A DNA stretch of 25,893 nucleotides from Chara braunii (GCA_003427395.1 BFEA01000039.1:791756-817648); one strand, 5' to 3'. Shown: positions 1 through 8,369, numbered from the stretch's first letter. Notes: generated by a model not told the origin, from the letters alone. A program made the numbers and translations.

Positions 1-4
1 GTAC

Positions 5-98
5 TTTTTTTTTTTTTTTTTTTTTTTTTTTGGCCCGATGGACCACAGATGAGAACAGATACTACACTTGATCTTAGCCAAAAGGCCGAGAAAGGTAT
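5..98 (-). pseudogene. U2 snRNA-derived retropseudogene with poly(A) tail
   Basis: Read on the minus strand, 98 down to 32 begins with the exact plant-type U2 5' end (ATACCTTTCTCGGCC), continues through the stem I region and keeps the branch-point recognition element GTAGTA. After TATCTGTTCT it jumps over most of stem-loop IIa (about 16-20 bases in canonical U2) to a stem IIb-like segment (TGTGGTCCATCGGGCC). It then stops and is followed by 27 A residues (plus-strand T run 5-31). There is no Sm site and no 3' half. Truncation plus a poly(A) tail is the signature of LINE-type retroposition. I see no plant USE (RTCCCACATCG-like) at the expected upstream distance; a TTTAAG lies about 29 bases upstream but is a poor TATA. 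The downstream flank is cut by the window edge, so target-site duplications cannot be assessed. Confidence 0.85.
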
Positions 99-311
99 AC
101 TCACACTACCGGTAGCGAACTCTTAAATCAAGTGAAATGATCTGACCGCATTTACAGTCGAATCCTGCACGAATCTGACCGCAATTACGTTCAAAAGGAG
201 AAAAAAAAAGTGCAGAAGTCCTAGCGTAAAAGTCCATGCGTGGTATGCCCAGAGTCATCCACGTTTCCCAACAGCCGCAGCGGGTTCACCAGCAGCGAGG
301 ACCAGGGGCTA

Positions 312-399
312 GGTCCCACTTAGTGCACGAATTAAGCGATATTGACCGTAGTTAGCAAACATAAACGGCCAGAATCTCTTAATCCGTGCGAGTGGGACC
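312..399. repeat. Imperfect inverted repeat with GGTCCCACT arms
   Basis: The left arm 312-336 (GGTCCCACT ... CGAATTAAG) is the reverse complement of the right arm 378-399 (CTTAAT ... AGTGGGACC) except for one mismatch and a 3-base gap. The spacer is 41 bases. The same GGTCCCACT core recurs in the second inverted pair at 681-824, so these are probably copies of one small element. No coding meaning is apparent. Confidence 0.6.
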
Positions 400-519
400 T
401 TGCCCCAGGTTTTGCGAAAAAGCTGTGTTTGGACGGCAGCCGATGATCCCTCTGTAATCTGTAATTGTCGGTCCTGAAGGGATAATCTGTCATATGAAGA
501 AACCGGAATTTTCCCAACA

Positions 520-646
520 AAAAAAAAAGAAAAAGAAAAAAAAGGAAAAGAAAAAAAAGAAAAAGAAAAAAAAGAAAAAGAAAAAAAAGAAAAAGAAAAA
601 AAAGAAAAAGAAAAAAAGAAAAAGAAAAAAAAGAAAAAGAAAAAAA
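520..646. repeat. A/G minisatellite, period 15 (about 8 copies)
   Basis: G residues occur at alternating spacings of 6 and 9 bases (529, 535, 544, 550, 559, 565, 574, 580, 589, 595, 604, 610, then one 8-base slip at 618). This gives a 15-base unit of the form G-A5-G-A8. Because 15 is a multiple of three, the tract stays open in several frames and produces spurious Phe/Ser-rich or Lys-rich reading frames. One unit carries an extra G at 545. It is a simple repeat, not coding sequence. Confidence 0.9.
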
Positions 647-680
647 GGGCCGGAACCCGCCGTTTCGCCCAACAGGGGCG

Positions 681-824
681 TGGTCCCACTAGCAAAGAGG
701 ATCGGATCGAATGCCTGAATCTGGACGATGTTACGGAGATGTGCAGGAAATCGAGATTGAACTGCTTTTTCTGCATCTCTGCATAAAACACATCCTCAAT
801 CCAATCATCTTTGCTAGTGGGACC
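681..824. repeat. Second inverted pair carrying the GGTCCCACT core
   Basis: The left arm at about 681-712 (TGGTCCCACTAGCAAAG then a GGATCGGATCGAATG-like stretch) is matched by the reverse complement of about 791-824 (AGGTCCCACTAGCAAAG then GATTGGATTGAGGATG). The inner parts diverge at several positions. A short direct repeat, cGCCCAACAGG, sits beside each arm (667 and 827). This pair lies immediately downstream, in minus-strand terms, of the second U2-derived copy. Its function is unknown. Confidence 0.6.
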
Positions 825-879
825 TCGCCCAACAGGAGCCCTCAGCTGCTCTTGCCTTGTTTTTTCCCTTTTTTTTCTC

Positions 880-965
880 GTAGCCCAGAAAAAATAATTT
901 AATGTCGTTGTGACCCCATGGACCACGGATCAGAACCCATACTACACTTCATCTTAGCCAAAAGG
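880..965 (-). pseudogene. Second U2 snRNA-derived pseudogene, lacking the 5' end
   Basis: On the minus strand, 965 downward reads CCTTTTGGCTAAGATGAAG then TGTAGTATGGGTTCTGATCC, followed by CGTGGTCCATGGGGTCAC and then ACATTAAATTATTTTTTC. The last part matches the U2 stem IIb to Sm-site region (ATTAAAT...ATTTTTTG). The first 11 bases of U2 are missing, point mutations are scattered, and the stem IIa segment is absent at the same place as in the copy at 32-98. It extends further 3' than the first copy (through the Sm-like U tract) and has no clean poly(A) tail, only an interrupted A-rich stretch. It is not functional; how it relates to the first copy is discussed in the findings. Confidence 0.75.
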
Positions 966-1629
966 AAGGGGGCTGAGGTGGAGGCCCCTTCGAGGGGGCA
1001 CAGCCATGCACCTGCCATAGCCTGATCTTGGCCAAGGAGAGTTGGTAACCCTAGATTGGCCGCAGAAGGAAGGGGAGAGATGTGGCGCTGGTCAACGAGT
1101 AAGATCTGCACATAGTACATATCAGTAGGATCACCTGATCAGGGGCTTTGCCCTCTGATTACAGATATGGAACATGATCGTGTTGCAACGGCGGTTATCT
1201 GTGCGTAGAGCTGGAGATGAAGGACAAGAGTGCATCGAGAAACCTCGACTTCTGGGAGTGAGAGAACGGACCTCGCGCCATGACCAGTATCGTGCACAGT
1301 CACTGACAACGGGTTTCAAGCTGCGACCGGGGTTTTGTCCAGTGTTCTCTAAGCTCCTCAATCGGGGTTGCTGTTGCTCATGACTCTCTTACCTTTGGTG
1401 CTTTCACAGATTCTTCACTGTGTTTTTAGATTCTAATCATTTGGTTGTGCCTTCTCAATATAGAATAGTACCAATCATGATTGTTGGGGAACTTTGGGGT
1501 GTGTAATTAATCTTTGTGGATTCAATTTGGCAATAAGGCAGTGATCTTACGTTCTGTGCTTTGCACCATAACGCGACCTCTTTGAAGTGCCTATTGGAAA
1601 CTGATACGAATTTGGATTTTAACGTGCTG
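966..1629. other. Unassigned region
   Basis: No gene recognised. Both strands carry 60-76-residue open frames between about 1130 and 1383, none resembling a known family. From about 1380 the plus strand becomes T/G-rich, with pyrimidine tracts, and looks like intron or UTR sequence of a plus-strand transcript, but no exon can be anchored. Confidence 0.4.
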
Positions 1630-1724
1630 ATGTTTTTTAACTGTAGGAATACTGCTGGGAAGTTGGTGGGCTTCGTCGACTTTTTCTGTCGACAATTAGG
1701 GTAGCGATACTCGCTAGGTAGGAT
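1630..1724. repeat. 95-bp duplicated block, copy 1 (assembly duplication)
   Basis: This block, ATGTTTTTTAACTGTAGG through CTCGCTAGGTAGGAT, is identical base for base to 1850-1944. The two copies flank an adapter sequence and an N, so the duplication is almost certainly made by the assembler and not biological. The genome probably reads straight through a single copy. Confidence 0.9.
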
Positions 1725-1849
1725 CTGTCTCTTATACACATCTAGATGTGTATCTTCAGGCCCCGTACAACCATACACAGATGAATGGTGGGAGGAGAGA
1801 CGATGGAGGTGGGAGATATGGACAGCGCCAGATGTCACCGAGATAGAAN
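1725..1849. other. Nextera mate-pair junction adapter plus chimeric insert and gap N (artefact)
   Basis: 1725-1743 is CTGTCTCTTATACACATCT, the 19-base Tn5 mosaic end. 1744-1753 is AGATGTGTAT, the start of the inverted second mosaic end. Together they make 29 of the 38 bases of the standard Nextera mate-pair junction adapter. About 95 bases of unrelated sequence follow (1754-1848), then a single N at 1849. A minus-strand reading frame across the site contains DVYKRQ, a peptide well known in databases as translated Nextera adapter. This interval should be masked. Confidence 0.95.
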
Positions 1850-1944
1850 ATGTTTTTTAACTGTAGGAATACTGCTGGGAAGTTGGTGGGCTTCGTCGAC
1901 TTTTTCTGTCGACAATTAGGGTAGCGATACTCGCTAGGTAGGAT
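1850..1944. repeat. 95-bp duplicated block, copy 2 (assembly duplication)
   Basis: Identical to 1630-1724 and directly after the N at 1849. Sequence to the right (1945 onward) is probably the true continuation of the sequence left of 1724. Confidence 0.9.
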
Positions 1945-3881
1945 TGGTGCTCATTAAGATCGTGATTTACTGGCGAAGATCTGCTACCTTGTGGACGTTC
2001 ATGAATATGTTGCTGGTCGGCAGTATTAATTAGAGGTAACAGAGTGTAGAGTGTGAATTTTGTGAATGGTTGTTGCTTTTGCCATGTGTTGGTCCATCAC
2101 ATGGGTTGCTGATTTGGATTTTGGTCGGGGTTGCTGATTGGAGGTGCATAGGGTGTAGAGGAGGAACTTTGTGAATCATTTTGGGATTCTGTCCGTGGGT
2201 ACTTAGGATCGGATCATTGACAATCTTGTTTTTGTGCTGTTGGTTGGTGATTTGTTACCTATCTTGGATTTCGCTAGATTAGCTTAAACCAACACTACCC
2301 CCGCCGTCCTAAATTAGGGGGTACCGGTAGCACAGGTCCACTACCGGTAACACAGTGAGGGGAACTGGCGGAGTGGCGACATATGCAGCTTCTCCAAGAA
2401 GTACTCCTCCATCGCATCATCACATCGCCTGAGATCCTCCCACGCCCCACTTGTCCTCCTTTTCATCCACCACCTTTGCATAGCTTGTGACTCTTGCGAG
2501 CCTTGGCACGCAGGAAACCTACACTACAACCTCAGTGATGGCCACAGTATCCAGCCCTTCGACCGGGACTTGATGAAGCTTCTTCCTCCTCCGCGTGTGG
2601 ATCTGCGCTCTCATTCTGTCCAATGCCCTCTCCTGCTGACAACGAACGATTACAGTCGTCACGGCCGCCGCCACAGCCGTCTTCTCGATCGTCATTAACT
2701 TTGCGCGTCCGTCGTTACTGCCTCCCTCCATCGGCACGTGTGTTGCAATGTTCATTAACCACGTAAATTCAACAGCCTTCCATTTTGCCAAACCACGGTA
2801 ACCTCAGTGCCAAGTCGTCGATGACGTTCCCGCGTGTGCTCGACTCCGCGGCGGCAAGAGAAAGCGATGGTGATAAACCTTCGCGGGGCGCTCACAAATT
2901 CGTGACGACTTATGAGGACTCCACTGCGCTGCTGCAAATGGTCGTTTTCACTGTCGCCAATATGGACGGCACCTGCCCCGGGTCGCCGTCCTGAGGTCCA
3001 GCACCCAATTTGAAATTTGATTTTCGAACGGAGAGGTTCATTGTGTTATAAGGAAGGGGGGAGGGGGGGGGGTCCCGTCGCCAGCACCTTTCAAAATTTC
3101 CCGCCTTCGGCAACTAGACCACACCGTAGCGAGACAGACATCACCCAATGGACCAAGGCATTGCCCCCACTGCGGGCGAGTATAAAATTATGAAAATGGT
3201 CATCGGGGGCCAAAAGGAATCATCCTTGGGAGACCACCCCAAGGATAGGTGGAGTAACGGCGGGAATTTCCTCCAAAACCCTAAAGGAGACTTCCTTCAA
3301 CCCCGAGGACGCCCCATTGCAAGGAGTGTCTAACGAGCCCCTATATGAGGAATAGTACCTCTGAAAAACATCAACAAGTCGTTATGTCAGCATAATTTAA
3401 AACCATCGAGGGAAGCTAAGCCCGTGATTGCATTCGTCAACTCCGAAGTCGTTTTTGTCAGTTTTTTTAAAGTAGAATATCGTTTGTTTTTCCTTTTCTC
3501 CAGCGTTACCAACTGGGTGGCACGTGTTGCCTCATATTGGCCCGGGTAGCCCGGTCGGGCCAGGTCGAGGCAAAGTCCCGATCACGCTCCCAGACAGTCC
3601 CAATGCGAAAATAAAAATTCACAAAAATTATTTTTAAAATCTGAAAAAACATATTTCATGTAGGATTGCAAAGTTTAACCCAACATCTTTTATCAAAGCG
3701 TGACCACAAAATTCGCTATCGAATCCGAAATAAAATATAAAAATAAAATATTAAATTATGTCATACACTTTCAAGCTCTTTCGAACCCCGCTTACACCCC
3801 ATAGACACCCTTTAGTGAGCTATCACCAAACTCAAAGATAAGGCAAGATTTGGGCACATCTCGGTGGGCGCAAAATTGCCC
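1945..3881. other. Unassigned region with short palindromes
   Basis: No recognised gene. 1945-2290 is T/G-rich on the plus strand. At 2322-2350 two copies of TACCGGTA(G) flank a short spacer, and the same CTACCGGTAG palindrome occurs at 106-115. A 90-codon minus-strand frame (2519-2791) is Arg/Ala/Val-rich without a recognisable domain. G runs occur near 3057-3071. 3600-3780 is AT-rich. 3536-3580 contains GC-rich CCCGGGTAGCCCGG-type sequence that resembles 3908-3940. The whole stretch looks like decayed intergenic or transposon DNA. Confidence 0.35.
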
Positions 3882-3943
3882 CACTACAAGAAAAAGAAGA
3901 AAGTTTGCCCGGGTCGCCCAGCCGGGGGGGGCGCGCCGGGCAA
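3882..3943 (+). mobile_element. Candidate CACTA (En/Spm-type) transposon terminus
   Basis: The sequence CACTACAAGAAAAA at 3882-3895 matches the canonical terminal inverted repeat start of plant CACTA elements (CACTACAAGAAAA). It is followed by a GC-rich subterminal stretch with a small hairpin (TTGCCCGG at 3905-3912, CCGGGCAA at 3936-3943). No opposite end (TTTTCTTGTAGTG) was found in the window, and no transposase. Either this is a lone relic end or the match is by chance. Confidence 0.35.
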
Positions 3944-4131
3944 TTCTAGTAACATAGTTTTTTCCTCTTCTTTTTTTTGTAAGCGAAGGAAACTATAGCG
4001 CTACTCGTAGCTCCAAGTTCGGCAAGGGCCTGCGCCGACCACTTCTAGTAACATAGTTTTTTCCTCTTTTTTTTTTTGTGAGCGAAGGAAGTTATGGGGC
4101 TACCCGTAGCTCCAAGTTCGGCACGGCTCAG
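3944..4131. repeat. Tandem duplication, 99-bp unit, two copies
   Basis: Copy 1 starts at 3944 and copy 2 at 4043, both with TTCTAGTAACATAGTTTTTT. They share a T-rich tract, AGCGAAGGAA and CTACYCGTAGCTCCAAGTTC. Divergence is roughly 10 percent, mostly T-tract length and substitutions near the ends. No coding function is visible. Confidence 0.85.
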
Positions 4132-4655
4132 CATACTAGTTGACTTACGACTTGATAGTTAGGCGAGGTACTAATGGTTTAATTCCTCCTCTCGTTCCTT
4201 GCTACAGGGAAGGGTTCCGCCTGGGGCATGAGGCAAGGGACCTGGCAGCTCCTGAATCTCAACTCTTTCATGTTTTTTGGCTGCTAAGGTCCAATGACTT
4301 CAATCTTTTCGTAGGGAGATTCACCCAATGAAAAATGGGTTCAGTGTTCCATACAATCGTAATCGTTAGGCCATTCAACGACATTCTCTAAGTTGTGAGT
4401 TCCGCAGGTTGCAGGGTGTTTTTCTATATCCCCGCTTTGCGCCCTTCTAACGACATTCAAAGTTTTTAGTTTCTTTTTCTTTAAAGAAAAACAAAAAAAT
4501 GGTATATTTATTTCTGCTTTTGTATTTATTTTGTTTTTTATTTTGTAGTATTTCCTTGAATCACAGGTACTTATACTACACCCCTCGTAAAGTCGCAGCA
4601 CGTTAACGGTCACAACTTATTTACTTTGGTTTACTAAGGTACTGGTGATTTAAGC

Positions 4656-4878
4656 AATTTCACCTTCGTTCCCCCTATCTGTAGAACCACCTCCTTACAC
4701 TCGTTTGGTATTTCGCCCCGTCGACTTTTCTCTATACCACTTAGATAAGCGTTCTCACATTTGCTAAATTTCACCTTCGTTCCCCATGTTCTGTAGAACC
4801 ACCTCCTTACACTCGTTTGGTATTTCACCCCCTCGACTTTTTTTTATACCGTCTAGATAAACATTCTCACATTTACTA
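4656..4878. repeat. Tandem duplication, 111-bp unit, two copies
   Basis: The unit AATTTCACCTTCGTTCCCC begins at 4656 and again at 4767. Copies share GTAGAACCACCTCCTTACAC and most of the rest. On the minus strand each unit reads as a 37-residue motif containing IPNECKEVVLQ and SKCEN(V/A)YL, but a one-base length difference near CCCC(C)TAT/ATGTT shifts the frame between copies. If it was ever coding it is now broken. The surrounding DNA is AT-rich. Confidence 0.8.
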
Positions 4879-5115
4879 AGATAAGGTTCGTCATGGCAAA
4901 GTCGCAATGAAACTTTTTCTTGAATAATTTGCCATTTTTCAAGGTCCAAATAGAGTGCATGATTGGCGCTTTTCAAGGAGTAACAACAAACACCAACTTG
5001 AACCTTGTCCCACTTCTTTGACATTGGTTATCATTCTCTCCATAAATAGACGCTCACCCAATACAATCCCGACTTCCACAATATTTTTGCGAAAGTTTTG
5101 CTACAACTTTTATAA

Positions 5116-5340
5116 AGAGGTTGTTTTGCTAAAGCACCTTGTGGCAAACGCACAGATGTGGGTGGCATTTTAAAACCTTTAAATTCCAAATATGGCAAAG
5201 TTGGTCCTAGTTGGGGGACTACTGTTTTAATGGGGATTTTTATGGCTCTTTTTGCAATAGTTTTTATCATTATTTTAAAGATTTATAATGCATCAGTATT
5301 GTTAGATGATATCGCGGTTAGTTGGGCAAGTTTAGTATAG
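5116..5340 (+). pseudogene. psbH: psbH-like plastid-derived fragment (photosystem II protein H)
   Basis: From the in-frame stop at 5113-5115 to the TAG at 5338-5340 the plus strand reads a 74-codon open frame. It has the PsbH layout: GKRT[11 protein letters not shown], then YGKV, WGTT-LMG, a single hydrophobic membrane helix (about [16 protein letters not shown]), [10 protein letters not shown], and a short tail ending VSWASLV. In plastids PsbH is a one-helix, N-terminally phosphorylated photosystem II subunit of about 73-80 residues. Here there is no in-frame ATG before the conserved part (the nearest alternative is GTG at 5158), and no transit peptide. Neither psbN/psbT upstream nor petB downstream is recognisable. 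Third codon positions are AT-rich. I infer a nuclear insertion of plastid DNA (NUPT), N-terminally incomplete but otherwise unbroken. The conserved Glu before IYN is Lys. Confidence 0.75.
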
Positions 5341-6289
5341 AAATCTGGAAATGACGGGCAGAGGAAAACCTTTCTCTAATTTCCATCACCCATGTATTTG
5401 AGGAAAATCCAACATAAATTGTATCTCTCACCTTATGACTATAGTTCATGAGGTGGGTTTTCTTAAATCTATCAGCCTCTTTTATCCACAAATAAGTGGC
5501 AGAGCGGCTAGTTCGTGGGCAGGTTCCTTCCCCACAAGGCACTGTTAAATGATATTGTTCTTGCCGATTTTTTTATCTAGCAACTATTAAAGCATCTTTC
5601 AAGTTAGAACTCAGTCGGACTACTTGCTCCTTGGAGTGTAAAATATGTATTGTAAAGCCACCCCTCCCCAATATTTTGCGAGCAAGGTTTCACTACCGAA
5701 TTTTGAGTGTTCAAGGACAATCTAAATAACCATTTGTACCTCATCTTGAACCACTCGCAAATCATGTAACTTCGTTCGCAACTCAACAAGAAGTTTGTAT
5801 TGCACCAACCCTTGATATCCTATTTGTCTACGACAACATAATATAAATTTAGTCAACCGATGATTTTGTTTTATTGCTCATTAACGTCAGAAAATGCACA
5901 AAATCCTCAGTTTCAACAAGACACGTTTTTAGCCTTTTCCATATATTTGTGTTTTTCTTATCCAGCAATCATTCATTGAGCACAGTGCAAGGTCAAAAAA
6001 TCAATATTCTAGCTACATATGAGATTCACTCTGGACTATTAAAAGTCGAAAGACGCGAAGTGTGTTGACTTCCTTTCTCGAAGCCACAAACGAGATTAAG
6101 GTTTTGAAAGGTGATCTGCATGACAGAAAATTGTCATGTGTGGTTCTAAGGAGATGGTTGAGGTTAACAATCGTTTATGTGGTCTTCATTACTTCCTTTT
6201 ATAATTGCAGATGCTAGTATTCTTCATATTGTTGATTTATATCAATATGGTTTCAATAATTCATTGGGCATAAACTCTTATGTAGATAA
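5341..6289. other. AT-rich unassigned region
   Basis: Two minus-strand open frames of about 60-75 codons (5318-5542, 5604-5789) have protein-like composition but match no family I recognise. No neighbouring plastid gene (petB, psbN) is readable next to the psbH-like segment. Confidence 0.35.
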
Positions 6290-6660
6290 AATAAAGATAG
6301 AGTTGAATGGAAAGTAAGAAAAATAACAAAACAACCAACATTTTCAAGGCAGCAATGCCTGAAGATGCAATTATCAAAAGAGGGAGGAGTCGAAGAACAA
6401 CCGCTTACAAGAAGAGCCCTAGCAAATTTGGAAGCAGCACAACATGTCCGGTGCACCAATTTACGGCATAGGATGGCCGAGATATGAGAAGGGGGGTGAA
6501 GTATACCCCTCTGAATCATAAAGTCTATGATATTATCCCACCTAGAGTGATGAAAGTCTTTCATGATGACGAAAAAACACTTCAGGAGATTTACGATGAC
6601 GGCGGTGGATCACCTTCCAATGAAGAATTGCCGGTCGACGGACACGTTGACACTCCGTGA
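6290..6660 (+). other. Unrecognised two-frame ORF pair (possible decayed gene)
   Basis: A stop-free frame from 6290 reads to TGA at 6485-6487 and includes TRRALANLEAAQHVRC, a helical charged segment. A second frame starts with ATG at 6484-6486, overlapping the first stop as ATGA, and runs 58 codons to TGA at 6658-6660, ending in an acidic Gly/Ser tail. A single frameshift at this point would join them into about 120 residues. No family was recognised; it may be a transposon gag relic or chance. Confidence 0.2.
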
Positions 6661-7554
6661 AGTCGTCCCGCGCGCGGCTAACCTATAGTCTTTAGTTTTT
6701 GAATTTGCGTTATTCGTCTACTCAATGGATGAGGCGTAAAGCGTTGAGCGAGTTGCTTGATCTCTTTTGATTCTTTCTGGGTGTGTCCCATGGACTTCCA
6801 AGTTGTCTGATTATATCTGTTACTTGTGGCGAAATAGTAATGGTAAGCGTAATCAACAGTGTTTTGTTCTTTATGTGCTTCTCTTCATGGTGCCAGCAGA
6901 TGTACATTGGTCCAATAACTGATGCTAGATGAGACGAAGATATTTATAAAGCTTGAAGTGAGTTTGTTGTGGAAAAAGGTTGTAGGAACGAACAACTGTA
7001 TCGATGGTTGAGATGCTTCGCAGTGCGATGCTTAGTTCCAATCTGATTGTGTTCACAAGATGATCGGCTAAAAACACAAGGATTTTTTTATCCAACTATT
7101 ACGAAGAGGAAAAAATCTAATAAAAAACGAGAAACAATAGAAAGAAGAAGTGAGCCGTTCCATCATTTCAAAGTCTTTACTCTGATTTCACTCTTCCCTT
7201 AGGATTGTTTCCATCAGCTTGTTACATATTTTGGATCATTGTGTCGACACGTCGGGGGGGGGACTCTAATGATTGGTGCTTCAAAATTATTAAAACGATA
7301 TTTTGGTTCGTCGATACTATCCTACAATTCTCATACTGATCAGTTGCAATTTTTCGAGGGATGATTGAGACATGATTCTTTTCTGACATCTTTGTCTTTG
7401 TCTATCATTCCGTATTGTCAAAAATTCCAGACATTCAGACCTATTCTTGCTAATTTTATAAGCAATTCCTCCTCTCCTAGGCATGTCTTCTAGGGAATTC
7501 GTGCTTTTCAAGCTATAAGGTAATAGACTGAGGGTTATTCTGTCTAAATCGATT
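6661..7554. other. Unassigned region
   Basis: No recognisable gene. It contains a run of nine or so G residues near 7253-7261 and only short open frames. The character is AT-rich decayed repeat DNA. Confidence 0.35.
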
Positions 7555-7715
7555 CCATCGAGATTTGTTCTGACCAGCTTCTTTGTAAGTTCGAAGTACA
7601 AAGGCTTTGTGAAAATTTGGTGAATCGACTTCCTATCCAAGTTGACTGGAAACGATTGACTATGCGTACACGGGCCGTGTGGTGCAAGAATCGATCTATC
7701 GATCTCGTTGTGCAC
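7555..7715 (-). pseudogene. Possible Ty1/copia RNase H end relic
   Basis: On the minus strand 7616-7599 encodes IFTKPL, followed by YFELTKKLV. This resembles the conserved (A/V)DIFTKPL motif near the C-terminus of Ty1/copia polyproteins. Upstream in an adjacent frame is RSID, placed 31 residues before IFTKPL, the spacing expected for the copia KHID motif, but that needs a frameshift and the residues between fit poorly. No reverse transcriptase or integrase motif was found nearby, and no LTRs. Chance similarity is possible. Confidence 0.3.
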
Positions 7716-7990
7716 TCGTTGTGCATAATTTTCATAGTGCCTCCAAGGAGAATACTCTCCAATGCTCCTGTTGTAGTACTGAACACCAGTTGCAGAGAAC
7801 CGAGCAGCATATATCTTAAAAAGTCAGCGAAGTCTATTCGTATACGGGTCGTGTGGTGCAACAATCAATTTTTCAAAAATGTTCTGCATAATTTTCATAG
7901 TGCCCCCAAGGAGGATACTCTCAAGTGTTGATGTTGTAGTACTAAGGAGCAGTTCCCAAAAACTGCGCAGCATGTATCTTATAAAGTCAA
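7665..7990. repeat. Tandem duplication, about 163-174 bp, two copies
   Basis: CGTACACGGGCCGTGTGGTG at 7665 recurs as CGTATACGGGTCGTGTGGTG at 7839. The block ends CATATATCTTAAAAAGTC (7808) in copy 1 and CATGTATCTTATAAAGTC (7971) in copy 2. The offset drops from 174 to 163 because copy 1 contains an extra 11-bp direct duplication (CGTTGTGCACT/CGTTGTGCATA). On the minus strand both copies keep a readable LESILLGGTMKIM motif in the same frame. It overlaps the copia-like relic. Confidence 0.8.
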
Positions 7991-8183
7991 TGTTTCCTTT
8001 TCTGAATTGGCTTCATAACTCGAGATTTCCTTCGCCTCTCGGTATCTCATCCAATCTTGTTCTCATTCCTCCTGAGGACTTGAAGTCTTGTTAAATTCTT
8101 AGCTCTTCTGTTTCGCATTCTGTTAGCAATGCGACATTGCTGGGGACACAACACCTTACAACTCTTATTACATAATCCTGCTT

Positions 8184-8225
8184 CTTTTTGGCAGAGTGTT
8201 GACGAGTCAACACTCTGCCAAAAAG
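8184..8225. repeat. Perfect inverted repeat, 20-bp arms, 2-bp spacer
   Basis: The left arm 8184-8203 is CTTTTTGGCAGAGTGTTGAC, the spacer is GA (8204-8205), and the right arm 8206-8225 is its exact reverse complement. Homology continues imperfectly for roughly 25 more bases on each side (left CTCTTATTACATAAT, right ATTACATAACAAGAG), so the whole hairpin could span about 8162-8248. The right arm is also the start of the 82-bp direct repeat. Confidence 0.95.
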
Positions 8226-8369
8226 TAGAATTACATAACAAGAGTTGGGCGAATCCCGGATGAGTTTCATTGAAGGACTCGAAATCTGTCAACAGTCTGC
8301 CAAAAAGTAGAATTATGTAAAAAGAGTTGGGCGAATCCCAAATGAGTTTCATTGAAGGACATTCGATAG
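8206..8369. repeat. Tandem duplication, 82-bp unit, two copies
   Basis: The unit starts GTCAACACTCTGCCAAAAAG at 8206 and GTCAACAGTCTGCCAAAAAG at 8288. Both contain GAGTTGGGCGAATCCC and GAGTTTCATTGAAGGAC. They differ at a handful of positions. Confidence 0.9.

Noticed and set aside
385-399. GTCCCAC cores as plant snRNA upstream elements for the U2 copies
   Set aside because: The core matches only part of RTCCCACATCG, the distances to the U2 5' ends are far from the usual -70, and two of four copies point the wrong way.
309-926. 205-codon minus-strand frame with long Phe/Ser runs, and a Lys-rich plus-strand frame at 494-718
   Set aside because: Both are made by the period-15 A/G minisatellite, which is open in several frames.
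1455-1838. 127-codon minus-strand frame
   Set aside because: It crosses the Nextera adapter and the chimeric insert, so it does not exist in the genome.
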